Shown: positions 1-8,391, counted from the first letter of the stretch. The stretch is 64,000 nt of DNA from Hymenobacter perfusus (GCF_003944765.1 NZ_RWIU01000005.1:310001-374000), one strand, 5' to 3'. A program made the numbers and translations. Notes: a model not told the origin generated them from the sequence alone.

Positions 1-284
1 ACGTGAACACCGGCAACACCCAGCAGAGCGTCAATTTCCCCAACATTCAGCTGCCCGAGCAGCAGGCCCACCGCCTCATCCACATTCACCACAACGTGCC
101 CGGCGTGCTGGCCCGCATCAACAACGTGCTGGCCCAGCACCACGTCAACATCCTGGGTCAGTACCTGAAAACCAACGAGCACATTGGCTACGTCATCACC
201 GACATCGACAAGCAGTACGCCCCCGAAGTCATCCAAGCCCTGCGCGAGGTAGAGCATACCATCAAGTTCCGGGTGCTGTATTAG
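1..284 (+). CDS. serA: D-3-phosphoglycerate dehydrogenase, C-terminal ACT domain (partial)
   Basis: Only the last 94 residues are in the window; the 5' end lies upstream. The visible part is an ACT regulatory domain of the SerA type: the HNVPGVLARIN segment followed by VNILGQYL, and a terminus (IKFRVLY) that matches the ending of E. coli-type SerA. SerA oxidises 3-phosphoglycerate in the first step of serine synthesis, and its ACT domain binds serine for feedback inhibition. The NAD-binding and catalytic domains cannot be checked here. A hairpin at 319-360 follows the stop and could end transcription. Confidence 0.85.
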   Translation, partial: VNTGNTQQSVNFPNIQLPEQQAHRLIHIHHNVPGVLARINNVLAQHHVNILGQYLKTNEHIGYVITDIDKQYAPEVIQALREVEHTIKFRVLY

Positions 285-313
285 CGGCTATTTTCCAGCG
301 AATCAAGTTCGCC

Positions 314-454
314 AAATGCCAACCGGCCGCCCCGAAGTAATTTCGGAGCGGCCGGTTGGCGTTTGGTTATGAGGGGTACCTAGCGGCGCACTACGCGCTG
401 GGCGGTGCTGCCGGTGGCGGTGGTGAGGCGCAGCACGTACACGCCGGCTTTCAG
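314..454. repeat. 141-bp direct repeat, left copy (3' end of a T9SS gene plus hairpin)
   Basis: Nearly identical to 1726-1866, in the same orientation and 1,412 bp away. It holds a GC-rich hairpin (arms 319-331 and 348-360) and, on the minus strand, the last codons and stop of a T9SS sorting-domain gene. The differences are a few bases in and near the hairpin loop and one G/C change at 425. Homology stops abruptly at 454, where lower-GC sequence begins. See the finding on the insert. Confidence 0.85.
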
Positions 455-564
455 TTGGCCTGTAGCAAATGACAATAGAAGAGTTGTCAGTACCTCATTA
501 GCGTGTTCTTCTGAAAGACGTATTTTTGAGCTTCAGTGGATTTAGCTATTCAAGACTCTCTTCT

Positions 565-1158
565 ATGCAAAAACTCCTTTTAGTCGACCCCAATACTGAA
601 TTGTGTAATGCTTGGCAACAGGCTTTTGCCCATTATCCTGAAGTCGAAATAATTAACAGCCGCTTTGAACAGATACCGAACTTTGATTGCATTGTCAGCA
701 CGGCCAATTCTTTCGGGCTCATGGACGGCGGGGTTGATTTGGCCATTACCCGCTTTTTTGGTCCTGAGCTTCAGGTACGGATACAGAACTATATTATAGC
801 CCATTACACCGGTGAACAGCCTGTTGGCACTAGCTTCATCATTGAAACTACTCATCCCCGGCACCCATATGTGGCACACACTCCCACCATGCGCGTGCCC
901 ATGCCCATACATGCTACGGATAATGTGTACTTGGCTATGAAAGCCTTACTTGAGGCTGTTACCGCTTTTAATGCTCTACAGAAGCGTATCCAAGTAGTTG
1001 CGTGTCCGGGTCTAGGTACTGCAACGGGCCGAATGCCCGTGGAAGAAGCTGCACGCCAAATGGCCTTGGCATACCGTTACTATCTAGATCCGCCTCAAGC
1101 TATTACATGGTCTTATGCAGCCGCACGAAACCGAGCTGTCATTGGTAGTACTGAATAA
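565..1158 (+). CDS. Macro-domain protein
   Basis: A 197-residue protein with macro-domain (ADP-ribose-binding fold) signatures: an N-terminal strand, the STANSFGLMDGGVD loop that corresponds to the NAAN..GGGVD ligand loop, and a later PGLGTATG phosphate loop. Macro domains bind or hydrolyse ADP-ribose derivatives; whether this one is catalytic cannot be told. The ATG at 565 is preferred over an upstream TTG at 526 because it opens directly on the first strand of the fold. The gene is visibly less GC-rich than its neighbours and lies between two direct repeats, which suggests acquisition by transfer. No toxin partner is recognisable beside it. Confidence 0.75.
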   Translation: MQKLLLVDPNTELCNAWQQAFAHYPEVEIINSRFEQIPNFDCIVSTANSFGLMDGGVDLAITRFFGPELQVRIQNYIIAHYTGEQPVGTSFIIETTHPRHPYVAHTPTMRVPMPIHATDNVYLAMKALLEAVTAFNALQKRIQVVACPGLGTATGRMPVEEAARQMALAYRYYLDPPQAITWSYAAARNRAVIGSTE

Positions 1159-1218
1159 AGTATACCCCATCGACTAATCAGTTAATACGTTTCATTACTC
1201 CGCTATTTTCCCACTACA

Positions 1219-1710
1219 ATGCTCTGTTTAGCTCTTTCTGCTGCTTTATCTGCTACTCCTGCACAGCTGCCTGCGTGGGCACAAACGGTTTGGCAACAAG
1301 CTCACCTTGACCGAACGTATGTACGCAGTACGTATATCCGGCCAAGCTTTCTGCAGGCTGATTTCAACGGTGACGGGAAACCGGACATAGCTATACCGGT
1401 AGCTCACCGCGCCTCTCCCAGCCGAGGACTGGTCATTTTCCACCAGGGTCAGAGCAAACCATCTATTCTGGATATGGAGGGCAAAGCAAGTACTGAGCCC
1501 CCAGAGGCTAGTTTCGATTGGGCCGGCCAATGGAAGCTCTATACCAAGCGCAGCACATTTGAGGTTACAACTGATAAAAATGGAGAGTTAAACGATACCA
1601 AAGTAGTGCCGCTCAAGTATCCTGCTATCGAGTTTATCAGTGATGAAAGCGGCCGTGGTATGCTCTATTGGACTGGGCGCGCCTACCGCTGGCTATACCA
1701 AAGCTGCTGA
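1219..1710 (+). CDS. Secreted protein with one FG-GAP/VCBS-like calcium motif
   Basis: A 163-residue protein beginning with a short hydrophobic, alanine-rich signal-like segment ending near the TPAQ/AWAQ region. The segment DFNGDGKPDIAI is a typical calcium-binding FG-GAP/VCBS repeat motif; only one copy is present, so a complete propeller cannot form from this protein alone. The rest is unrecognised. It follows the macro-domain gene on the same strand by 60 bp inside the same insert and shares its lower GC content. Function unknown. Confidence 0.6.
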   Translation: MLCLALSAALSATPAQLPAWAQTVWQQAHLDRTYVRSTYIRPSFLQADFNGDGKPDIAIPVAHRASPSRGLVIFHQGQSKPSILDMEGKASTEPPEASFDWAGQWKLYTKRSTFEVTTDKNGELNDTKVVPLKYPAIEFISDESGRGMLYWTGRAYRWLYQSC

Positions 1711-1725
1711 TATTCGCGCTTCCCC

Positions 1726-1866
1726 AAACGCCAACCGGCCGCCCCGAAACTACTTCGGGGCGGCCGGTTGGCGTTTGGTTATGAGGGGTACCTAGCGGCG
1801 CACTACGCGCTGGGCGGTGCTGCCGGTGGCGGTGGTCAGGCGCAGCACGTACACGCCGGCTTTCAG
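1726..1866. repeat. 141-bp direct repeat, right copy
   Basis: Partner of 314-454. It contains the same hairpin (GCCAACCGGCCGC arms) and the 3' end of the T9SS remnant at 1792-2070. Unlike the left copy, here the coding sequence continues past the repeat boundary into the rest of the sorting domain, so this is the likely original copy. Confidence 0.85.
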
Positions 1867-2070
1867 GGTGGGCAGGCCGGGCAGCAGCTGGGCTACCAAG
1901 GAAAGTACCGACTGGCTGCGGTACACCTTCTGGCCGGTCAGGGTGCTGAGGGTCACCGTGGCGGGCTGGGCCTCAGCGCCGGCGGGCAAAGCCACCAGCA
2001 GCTCGTTTTCGAAGGGATTCGGGAAAGCCGTGAGGGTGGCAGCGGCTGGACCGACGCAAGCCTCTACCAC
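1792..2070 (-). pseudogene. Orphan T9SS C-terminal sorting domain (gene remnant)
   Basis: About 90 codons encode a textbook type IX secretion sorting domain: FPNPFENELLV, then LSTLTGQKVY, then AGVYVLRL, ending QRVVRR. There is no signal peptide and no passenger domain. The frame opens with a GTG that overlaps the stop of the PBP4 gene, in another frame. It is best read as the 3' stub of a larger secreted protein whose front was deleted, although a frameshifted tail of the PBP4 gene is an alternative. The last ~75 bases are duplicated at 380-454. Confidence 0.65.
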
Positions 2071-3440
2071 CGTTCCCGCACCTGCGTAAGAATGCGCTCC
2101 ATTTCCCGGCGCACCTCGTTGGTAGTGGCCACATGGTTATTATTCAGGAAGCTGAACGCCAGCAGCCGGCCCGATTTGGTCCGCAGGTAGCCCACCAGGT
2201 TGTGGTTGTTGGTGAGGGTACCGGTTTTGCCCCAGAGCCAGGGCTGCCCCGCCACCGGCCGGTACACGCGGCGTAGGGTGCCCTGACCGCCTCCCGCTGC
2301 CAGCAGGCCCAGCAGACGCGGCTCGGGCACCTGCTGGTGCAGCGTCAGCAGCAAAGCCACCAGGCTGCGGGGCGTGGCCAGGTTCAGGCGCGAGAGGCCG
2401 CTGCCATCCACCCACACCGGGGCATCGGGCAATTCGCGCAGGTAGTTGAGCTGCATGGCCCTTATGGCCCGCCCCGTACTCAGCGAATCGGTACTGAGCG
2501 AAGAAGCGCACATGAGCAACAGCTGTTCGGCCAGGAAATTGTCGCTCACCCGCAGCATGCGGCGGTAGAGCGAATCGACGGGCAGCCCGCGCAACGTGCG
2601 CACCGAGTCCTGGGGCCGCAGCCGCAGCGAGGCCAGCAGCACCGGGCGGCGCAAAGTATCCTGGAGTAGCTGGAGCAGCAGGGCGGGGCTGGTCCGAAAC
2701 GGGGTTTCATCTACCCAGCTGCCGGTGGAAGGCAGCACCGTGAACCGGTTTTCCAGCGCCGGGCGGCGCACGTGGTCCTCGGTGGGGTTGGGCGTGCCGG
2801 CGGGGGCGAGCTGGGTGAGGGGCCGGAAAAACAGGGGCAGCACCCGGGGCATAGGCTGGCCGGCCCGGGCGTAGAAGCGCACCGTGTGCCCGTAAATCGG
2901 GAAGGGGCCGCGCTCCGGCTGGAAATAGTAGTTGTAGTCGTCCCAGCTCCAGCCGGGACCGAAGGCGGCAGCTGTGGGCACCTCGGCGTACACCAGCTTT
3001 TCGGGCCGATTTTGCAGAAACGTGAAGGCCCGCCGCGAGGGCACGTCGCCGTGCAGCAGCGTGGGGTCGCCGGTACCCCAGAACAGCAGCGTATCGGGGC
3101 GCAGCACGTAGTGCAGGCTGGGCAGCGAGTCGGGCAGCAGCCGCAGGCCGGCGTAGAGGCTGAATAGCTTCATGGTGCTGGCCGGCGTGAAGTACCGGTC
3201 GTCGTTCAGCCCGAACAGCTGCTGGCCGGTGGTAACATCAGCCACGCACACGCCCACGTGGTGCCTGCGTAGCACCGATGATTCGCGCACTAGCTGCTCC
3301 AGCCAGGCCGGATTAGGAGCCGGCCGAAGCGGGGCGGTTGGGGCCGGCGTCTGGGCCGGCGCGTGGGTTGCCAACGAGAGAAACAGGCTCAGCGGCCCCA
3401 GCCACCAGCAGGCGGCCCCACGGGTCAGAATAACGGGCAT
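2064..3440 (-). CDS. dacB: D-alanyl-D-alanine carboxypeptidase/endopeptidase, PBP4 (S13) family
   Basis: A 458-residue periplasmic penicillin-binding protein that trims or cleaves peptidoglycan cross-links. A hydrophobic signal segment spans about residues 12-30 and ends THAPAQ. All three active-site motifs are present in order: STMK (nucleophile Ser88, Lys91), SDN at 299-301 and KTG at 405-407. The large spacing between SxxK and SDN is typical of the S13 family and accommodates its inserted domains. Its stop overlaps the orphan sorting domain by a few bases. Divergently transcribed from the gene at 3573. Confidence 0.88.
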   Translation of the reverse strand: MPVILTRGAACWWLGPLSLFLSLATHAPAQTPAPTAPLRPAPNPAWLEQLVRESSVLRRHHVGVCVADVTTGQQLFGLNDDRYFTPASTMKLFSLYAGLRLLPDSLPSLHYVLRPDTLLFWGTGDPTLLHGDVPSRRAFTFLQNRPEKLVYAEVPTAAAFGPGWSWDDYNYYFQPERGPFPIYGHTVRFYARAGQPMPRVLPLFFRPLTQLAPAGTPNPTEDHVRRPALENRFTVLPSTGSWVDETPFRTSPALLLQLLQDTLRRPVLLASLRLRPQDSVRTLRGLPVDSLYRRMLRVSDNFLAEQLLLMCASSLSTDSLSTGRAIRAMQLNYLRELPDAPVWVDGSGLSRLNLATPRSLVALLLTLHQQVPEPRLLGLLAAGGGQGTLRRVYRPVAGQPWLWGKTGTLTNNHNLVGYLRTKSGRLLAFSFLNNNHVATTNEVRREMERILTQVRERW

Positions 3441-3572
3441 ATTACGGGCAGGATGGCAGATTGAGGGGATGAATCGGGCCGGTTCGTCGGGTTTTTAGGG
3501 CCCGCGTTAAACCGGGGCTGCAAATTGGCCTCTATTCCGGTATCCGTCACCTTTTCCCCCTTGTTATTCGCT

Positions 3573-4433
3573 ATGCAGCTGCCTGCTTTCTCCGCCTTCG
3601 CCCTCAATCTCCTGCTGCTATGCACGGCTCCCGTTGTACTGGCCCAGGCCGCTCCCCGCCCCGCTACCACCCAGCCCGGCCGCCCCGAAATCCGGGCCTA
3701 CGTGCAGCAACACGTGCTACCCGCCGTGCGCCGGCAGCGCCAGCAGCTGGAAACCCGCCTCAGCACCTCCGATAAAGCCCAGCTGGCCGTGTACCGCGCT
3801 CAGTTCCACGACCTGCGCCAGCGCGGCCAGGCGTTGCGCGCCGAAACACAGCCGAACGGGGCTACGGCCCGGCCGGTCCTCACCGAGGCCCAGCAGCAGC
3901 AGCGCCAGCAACTGCGCACCGAAACCCGCGCGTTACTGCTGCGCGTGAGCGAGCTGGCCCGCCCCCACGAAGCCGATATTGCCCGCCTGGCCCAGGAGCT
4001 GAAGCCGCAACAGGAAAAGTGGGCGGCCGACATACAGGCCCTCACCAGCCAGTCGGCCAACCCCGAACCAACGGCGCGCCATTCCCGCCGCAGCCCGGGG
4101 CAGCGGCTGCTGCGGCCGGTGGCCTTTCTGCTGCTGGAGCCGGTGGCCGCCCCGGCCGCGCCCACTGCCCCGGCCGGGGCCGAAACCCGCGTGTACCCCA
4201 ACCCTACCGCCACCGCCACGCAACTCGACTACGAGCTGCCCAAAGCCGGCCCCGTAACCGTGGAGCTGCTCGATGGCCGGGGCAACACTTTGCGTACCGT
4301 GCAGCCGGAAACTAAGCAGGAAAAAGGCTCCCACACCCTCCCCCTGGACGTGGCCGATTTACCGGTGGGCACCTACTTCTTCAAAATCACCACCCGCGCC
4401 GGGGCCGAAACCCGGCGGTTCGTGAAAGAATAA
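3573..4433 (+). CDS. Secreted helical protein with T9SS sorting domain
   Basis: The 286 residues start at the ATG followed by a clear signal peptide (QLPAFSAFALNLLLL, cleavage after LAQA). Residues ~30-170 are charged, Gln/Arg-rich and helical, with repeated RQQL-type segments that loosely resemble Spy/CpxP-like periplasmic helical proteins. The last ~85 residues are a T9SS sorting domain (YPNPTATATQLDYELP through GTYFFKI to RRFVKE). The protein is therefore expected to cross the outer membrane and be surface-anchored or released. An upstream TTG (3525) is rejected because it would place the signal peptide internally. Role unknown. Confidence 0.75.
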   Translation: MQLPAFSAFALNLLLLCTAPVVLAQAAPRPATTQPGRPEIRAYVQQHVLPAVRRQRQQLETRLSTSDKAQLAVYRAQFHDLRQRGQALRAETQPNGATARPVLTEAQQQQRQQLRTETRALLLRVSELARPHEADIARLAQELKPQQEKWAADIQALTSQSANPEPTARHSRRSPGQRLLRPVAFLLLEPVAAPAAPTAPAGAETRVYPNPTATATQLDYELPKAGPVTVELLDGRGNTLRTVQPETKQEKGSHTLPLDVADLPVGTYFFKITTRAGAETRRFVKE

Positions 4434-4478
4434 GCTGCCCCCCGCCGCTCAATATTCCGAGCCGCCCGGCGTTCCGGA

Positions 4479-4507
4479 GCCGACCCGTTTGTACGGGTCG
4501 GCTTTTT
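4479..4507 (+). terminator. Rho-independent terminator
   Basis: Perfect GC-rich stem (GCCGACCC with GGGTCGGC, loop gtttgtac) followed by six T residues. It lies 46 bp after the stop of the T9SS-tailed gene. Confidence 0.85.
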
Positions 4508-4561
4508 TGTGCCGCAGCCGGTTTCGGCCCCGGCCGGGGCGTATTGCTCCGGAAACCACTC

Positions 4562-4569
4562 TATCTTTA
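4562..4569 (+). promoter_or_regulatory. Bacteroidota -7 box (TATCTTTA)
   Basis: Matches TAnnTTTG at seven of eight positions and ends 6 bp before the ATG at 4576, so the transcript would be leaderless or nearly so. A TTG lies 15 bp upstream, slightly closer than the usual 17-23. Confidence 0.55.
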
Positions 4570-4575
4570 CGCCCT

Positions 4576-5136
4576 ATGGTGCGCTCCTTTTTTACCTGGC
4601 TTCTTCTCCTCACTACCACGGCCCTGCTGACGGCCTGCTGCGGCTCCACGGCCTGCGAGTGCAACGACGAATTCGCCGACGCCATCGGCCTGCGCCTCAG
4701 CACCGATACCCTGAGCACCGGCCCCCGGAAAGGGTTTCTCTCGGCTGAAGTTGCTACCGTGTACCTGGTGCGCGTGCCCCGGGATACGGCCCAACGCCCC
4801 CGGGCCGATACCGTAACGCTGACCCGCTCCCGCCTCCAGGCCGTTACCCAACCCATCGTCATCAACAACGCTACGCCGTTCACCCGGGCCGGTAACCGCA
4901 ACCTCGACCAGTATAGCTACCAACTATATCTGGCTCCCAGCCGGACTGCGGCACCTACGTTTCGCTACCTGATTAACCGCGTGGAGCTGCGTACCGATTA
5001 CGAGGCCGATGGCTGCTGCACCTGCTTCCAGAACAGCAACAAGCTGGTGTACGTGAACGGCAGCCCCACCCCACTCAACCAGACCGACCCCACCGGCGAG
5101 AACCAACTGCGCCTGATTGACGTGACCCGGCCCTAG
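4576..5136 (+). CDS. Lipoprotein of unknown function
   Basis: A 186-residue protein with a lipoprotein signal peptide: hydrophobic LLLLTTTALLT followed by the lipobox Cys of LLTAC. Several further cysteines follow (a CC after the lipobox, CEC, and a CCTC cluster near residue 150), suggesting disulfides or metal binding. The ATG at 4576 is favoured because a -7 promoter box ends 6 bp upstream and the signal peptide starts there. No family recognised. Confidence 0.7.
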   Translation: MVRSFFTWLLLLTTTALLTACCGSTACECNDEFADAIGLRLSTDTLSTGPRKGFLSAEVATVYLVRVPRDTAQRPRADTVTLTRSRLQAVTQPIVINNATPFTRAGNRNLDQYSYQLYLAPSRTAAPTFRYLINRVELRTDYEADGCCTCFQNSNKLVYVNGSPTPLNQTDPTGENQLRLIDVTRP

Positions 5137-5235
5137 GTAACAGTTTGCTAACGTCCGGCCGCCCGGTTTTTGCCGTATACCCTCCCGCTGCCGCGCCGCC
5201 TGTTTCCGGTGGCGGGCACCGTGCCTTCGCCTGCT

Positions 5236-7560
5236 ATGCTGAAAGAACCTACCCCGGCCGTTTCGCCCACCTTCCCGTTCCGGACCACGCTCAGCCTGGA
5301 GCCGCTGATTGCATACTGGAAAGCGGGCGAGGTATCGTTGAACATGGGTATTGCGTTGCTCTCCCGCGCCGTGGGCGAGCAGGTAGCCGCCGCCGACTGG
5401 GTGCGGGGTCCGCTCACCGACCTCACCCAGCTGGAGTGCAACTGCGACCTGGTGGAGACGCTCATGCTGGCCGTGTTTCCGCCGGCTTCCTTCGCCATTG
5501 ATATTGTGGGGGCCATTGCGCCGTTTCAGCGCCAGAGCTTTTACTACACGCCCCGTTTTGATGAGGTACTGCTTAACGCAGCCCACATCATCAAGCAGCC
5601 GCTCAACATTGATATGCGGCAGCTGGAGCTCTACACCACCCGCATGGCCTACCAGCTGATTCTGGAGAAGGTGTACGGCGTGCAGCTGCCCTTACAGGGC
5701 AACGTCATCTTCACCGTGCCCGATTACAGCATCGGCCTTTACCGCCATTACAGCGTGGAGTTTATTTCCACGTTTCTGGAGGTGCAGGTCCACGGCGAGA
5801 AGCCCGCGCTGACGCCCGAGCAGCTGGATTTCCTGAGCCGCAACCCCCAGCGCACCGAGGCGTGGCTGGAGCTGCTGCCGCCCGAGCATTTCGAGTTAGT
5901 GGGCTTCAATATTCTGCACCTGGTAGATGTCACGGAACAGGAAATTCTCTCGGAGCTGAAGTACGACTTGCTGGAACGCGACGTGCTACAGGCCTCCGAC
6001 CGCCTGGAGCAGATTCAGGAGAAGCTGCGGGTGCTGTTCGGCAAACCGTTTCTGCAGCTGGGCATTGCCGCCTACGACGAGAAGAAGCGGGCTTTCGTGG
6101 ATTTCGGCCGCAAAATCAACCACAGCTTCCTCACCAAGCAGCTCCACAACCCCGACGCCAGCTCCGGCTTCCGCCAGATTTACAGCCAGCTCTGGCAGCA
6201 CCGCCAGCCGCTGGTGATTGAGGACGTGGAAAAAGCCGACATCCCCGAGGACCTGCGCCAGCAGATTCTGAGCCTGGGCATCCGCTCCGCAATTCTGGCT
6301 TTGCTGCCCTACGGCGACGATACCGTGGGCCTGCTGGAGCTGGGCTCCCCCAACGTGGGCGACTTGAACGAGTTCAGCCTGGAAAACGTGAACCAGTTTG
6401 TGCCCCTGTTTGCGGTGGCCGTGAAGCGCAACGCCGAGGACATTCAGACGCGAGTGCAGGCCATCATTAAGGAGAAGTTCACGGCTATTCACCCCACCAT
6501 GGAGTGGCGTTTCACCAACGCGGCCCAAAACCTGCTGCAAAAGCTGGAAGACGGCAACAAAACCGCCGAAATGGAGGACATCGTGTTTCACGACGTGTAT
6601 CCGCTGCACGGGTCCTCCGACATCCGGGGCAGTAGCGTGGCCCGCAACGAGGCCATCCAGGGCGATTTGGTGGAACACCTCACGATGGCCGGCAAGGTGC
6701 TCAAAAAGGCCTCCGAGTTTCAGCAGTTGCCTATTCTCGACGAGCTGAAGTTCTACGTGAACAAAAACCTGCGCCGTTTGCGCCAGGGCATGCTGACCGG
6801 CGACGAGGTGAACATCTTCGAGTCCATCCGCACCGAGATGGAGCCGCTCTTCGAGTACCTGAGCCAGAACACGCCCGAGCTGCAGCCCGTCATCCGCCAG
6901 TACTGGTCCAACATCGACCCCGAGCTGGGCATCCTCTACAAGCGCCGCAAGGCCTTCGAGGAAACCACCACCCTGCTCAACGACGCCGTCAGCACCTACC
7001 TCGATGAGGAGGACGCCAAGGCCCAAGCCATGTTTCCGCATTACTTCCAGCGCTTCAAAACCGATGGCGTAGAGCACAACATCTACGTGGGCGCGGCTTT
7101 GGTGGAGGACAAGCCATTCGACCTAGTGTTCCTGAAAAACCTGCGCCTGTGGCAGCTGCTGGTGATGGTGGAAATTACCCGCCGCACCGCCGCCCTCAAG
7201 CCCACGCTGCCCATTCCGCTGGAAACCACCCAGCTCATCCTCATCCACAGCCAGCCTTTGAGCATCCGTTTCCGCCAGGATGAGCGCCAGTTCGACGTGG
7301 ATGGAGCCTATAACATCCGCTACGAAATCATCAAGAAGCGCATCGATAAGGCCACCGTGCAAGGCACCGGCGAGCGGCTCACCCAGCCCGGCCTGATTGC
7401 CCTAGTGTACAGCCAGCAGCGCGAGGCCGACGAGTACCTGGAGTACATCGACTACCTCCAGGACCGCGGCCTGCTCGAACCCGAAATCGAGGAGCTGGAG
7501 CTGGAAGAACTCCAGGGCGTAAAAGGCCTGCTGGCGCTGCGGGTGAAGGTAAAGTTGTAA
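5236..7560 (+). CDS. GAF-domain protein, cytoplasmic
   Basis: A 774-residue soluble protein. The middle (roughly residues 265-400) reads as a GAF domain, with FLQLGIAAYDEKKRAFVDFG, a helical stretch, and AILALLPYGDDTVGLLELG. The rest is helical and conserved-looking but has no recognisable catalytic motif: no kinase, GGDEF, HTH or phosphatase signature. It may be a scaffold or sensor that binds a small ligand. The ATG at 5236 is chosen over a TTG at 5170 whose extra residues look like untranslated leader. Convergent with the PAP2 gene at 7717; a REPIN fills the gap. Confidence 0.65.
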   Translation: MLKEPTPAVSPTFPFRTTLSLEPLIAYWKAGEVSLNMGIALLSRAVGEQVAAADWVRGPLTDLTQLECNCDLVETLMLAVFPPASFAIDIVGAIAPFQRQSFYYTPRFDEVLLNAAHIIKQPLNIDMRQLELYTTRMAYQLILEKVYGVQLPLQGNVIFTVPDYSIGLYRHYSVEFISTFLEVQVHGEKPALTPEQLDFLSRNPQRTEAWLELLPPEHFELVGFNILHLVDVTEQEILSELKYDLLERDVLQASDRLEQIQEKLRVLFGKPFLQLGIAAYDEKKRAFVDFGRKINHSFLTKQLHNPDASSGFRQIYSQLWQHRQPLVIEDVEKADIPEDLRQQILSLGIRSAILALLPYGDDTVGLLELGSPNVGDLNEFSLENVNQFVPLFAVAVKRNAEDIQTRVQAIIKEKFTAIHPTMEWRFTNAAQNLLQKLEDGNKTAEMEDIVFHDVYPLHGSSDIRGSSVARNEAIQGDLVEHLTMAGKVLKKASEFQQLPILDELKFYVNKNLRRLRQGMLTGDEVNIFESIRTEMEPLFEYLSQNTPELQPVIRQYWSNIDPELGILYKRRKAFEETTTLLNDAVSTYLDEEDAKAQAMFPHYFQRFKTDGVEHNIYVGAALVEDKPFDLVFLKNLRLWQLLVMVEITRRTAALKPTLPIPLETTQLILIHSQPLSIRFRQDERQFDVDGAYNIRYEIIKKRIDKATVQGTGERLTQPGLIALVYSQQREADEYLEYIDYLQDRGLLEPEIEELELEELQGVKGLLALRVKVKL

Positions 7561-7588
7561 CGAGTTGATGAAGAGCTAAAAGAACGTC

Positions 7589-7701
7589 CCGGTCCGGCGG
7601 CTGCAAGCCGTCGGGCCGGTTGTCGTCAGGGCCGTTAGCGCAACACCGTCCTAACATCAGCTTACGGCAACCGGCCCGACGGCTTGCAGCCGCCGGACCG
7701 G
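7589..7701. repeat. REPIN-like element: two inverted 34-bp REP arms
   Basis: The arms 7589-7622 and 7668-7701 are perfect reverse complements, separated by 45 bp. Each arm is also a hairpin by itself (14 pairs with wobbles, 3-nt loop) followed by TTG. The spacer shares the motif AACATCAGC with the element at 12152. It sits between the convergent stops at 7560 and 7717. No transposase is nearby. Confidence 0.85.
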
Positions 7702-7716
7702 AACGCCCTCCCCCAT

Positions 7717-8391
7717 TCACTTCATCACCTGCTGTTCCTCCCGCCAGAACAGGCGCAGGGCGGTGCGCAGCAGAATCAGCCAGAGCAAACCGCCCGCAAA
7801 GCCGGCCGCTACATCGGTGGCGTAGTGTACGTGCAGGTATACCCGCGTGAGGCCGATGCAGAGGGCAAACAGGAGCAGCAACGCGGCCCAGGCCGGGTGC
7901 CGCCGATGCCGCCACAGCAGCCAGGCCAGGCAGCCGTACAATGCCAGCCCAATCATGGCGTGGCCGCTGGGAAAGCTCATTCCCGGCTGAAAGTACAGCG
8001 CCGAAGACGGCCGGACCCGGTGAAAATGAGTTTTGAGCAGCTGGTTTAGTAGCGCGGAACCCGCCACGGCTAGAAATACTTCCCAGGCTTCGCGCCGGAA
8101 CCCGCGCCACCGCAGCAGCCCCGGAATACCCACCCCAGCCGCCACCAGCCACGGCAGCGAGGCAAAAAACGTGAGGCTCCGAACCGGACCGGTCAGGCCG
8201 GGCACGGAGGCCCGCAACGCATCCAGCTGCCGAAACGCCCAAGAATCAAACTGCACGGAGTGCTCCACGAACACCACCCGCGTGAGGTAGAAAAACCCCA
8301 GGGCCGAGCCCATGAACACGCCGCCCACTACCAGCACTTCCAGCGTCAGCAGGCTCCACAAGGCCAGCAGCCGGGCCGTCAGATTCTTCAT
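7717..8391 (-). CDS. PAP2-family membrane phosphatase
   Basis: A 224-residue integral membrane protein with about six hydrophobic segments and the three PAP2 motifs: KTHFHRVRP, PSGHAM and TRVYLHVHYATD. Threonine replaces the usual serine in the third motif, but the catalytic histidines and aspartate are kept. Members dephosphorylate phosphatidic acid, phosphatidylglycerol phosphate or undecaprenyl pyrophosphate; the substrate cannot be assigned here. It is clearly paralogous to 8722-9438 on the other side of the tRNA gene, sharing the YATDV..GF ending. Confidence 0.88.
   Translation of the reverse strand: MKNLTARLLALWSLLTLEVLVVGGVFMGSALGFFYLTRVVFVEHSVQFDSWAFRQLDALRASVPGLTGPVRSLTFFASLPWLVAAGVGIPGLLRWRGFRREAWEVFLAVAGSALLNQLLKTHFHRVRPSSALYFQPGMSFPSGHAMIGLALYGCLAWLLWRHRRHPAWAALLLLFALCIGLTRVYLHVHYATDVAAGFAGGLLWLILLRTALRLFWREEQQVMK

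Noticed and set aside
565..1158. DarT/DarG-type toxin-antitoxin pair
   Set aside because: The macro domain could suggest DarG, but no DarT-like ADP-ribosyltransferase is adjacent; the neighbour is a secreted FG-GAP-like protein.
5986..7077. Minus-strand frame of 363 codons
   Set aside because: Shadow of the GAF-domain gene; His/Val/Leu-rich composition typical of an antisense frame in GC-rich DNA.
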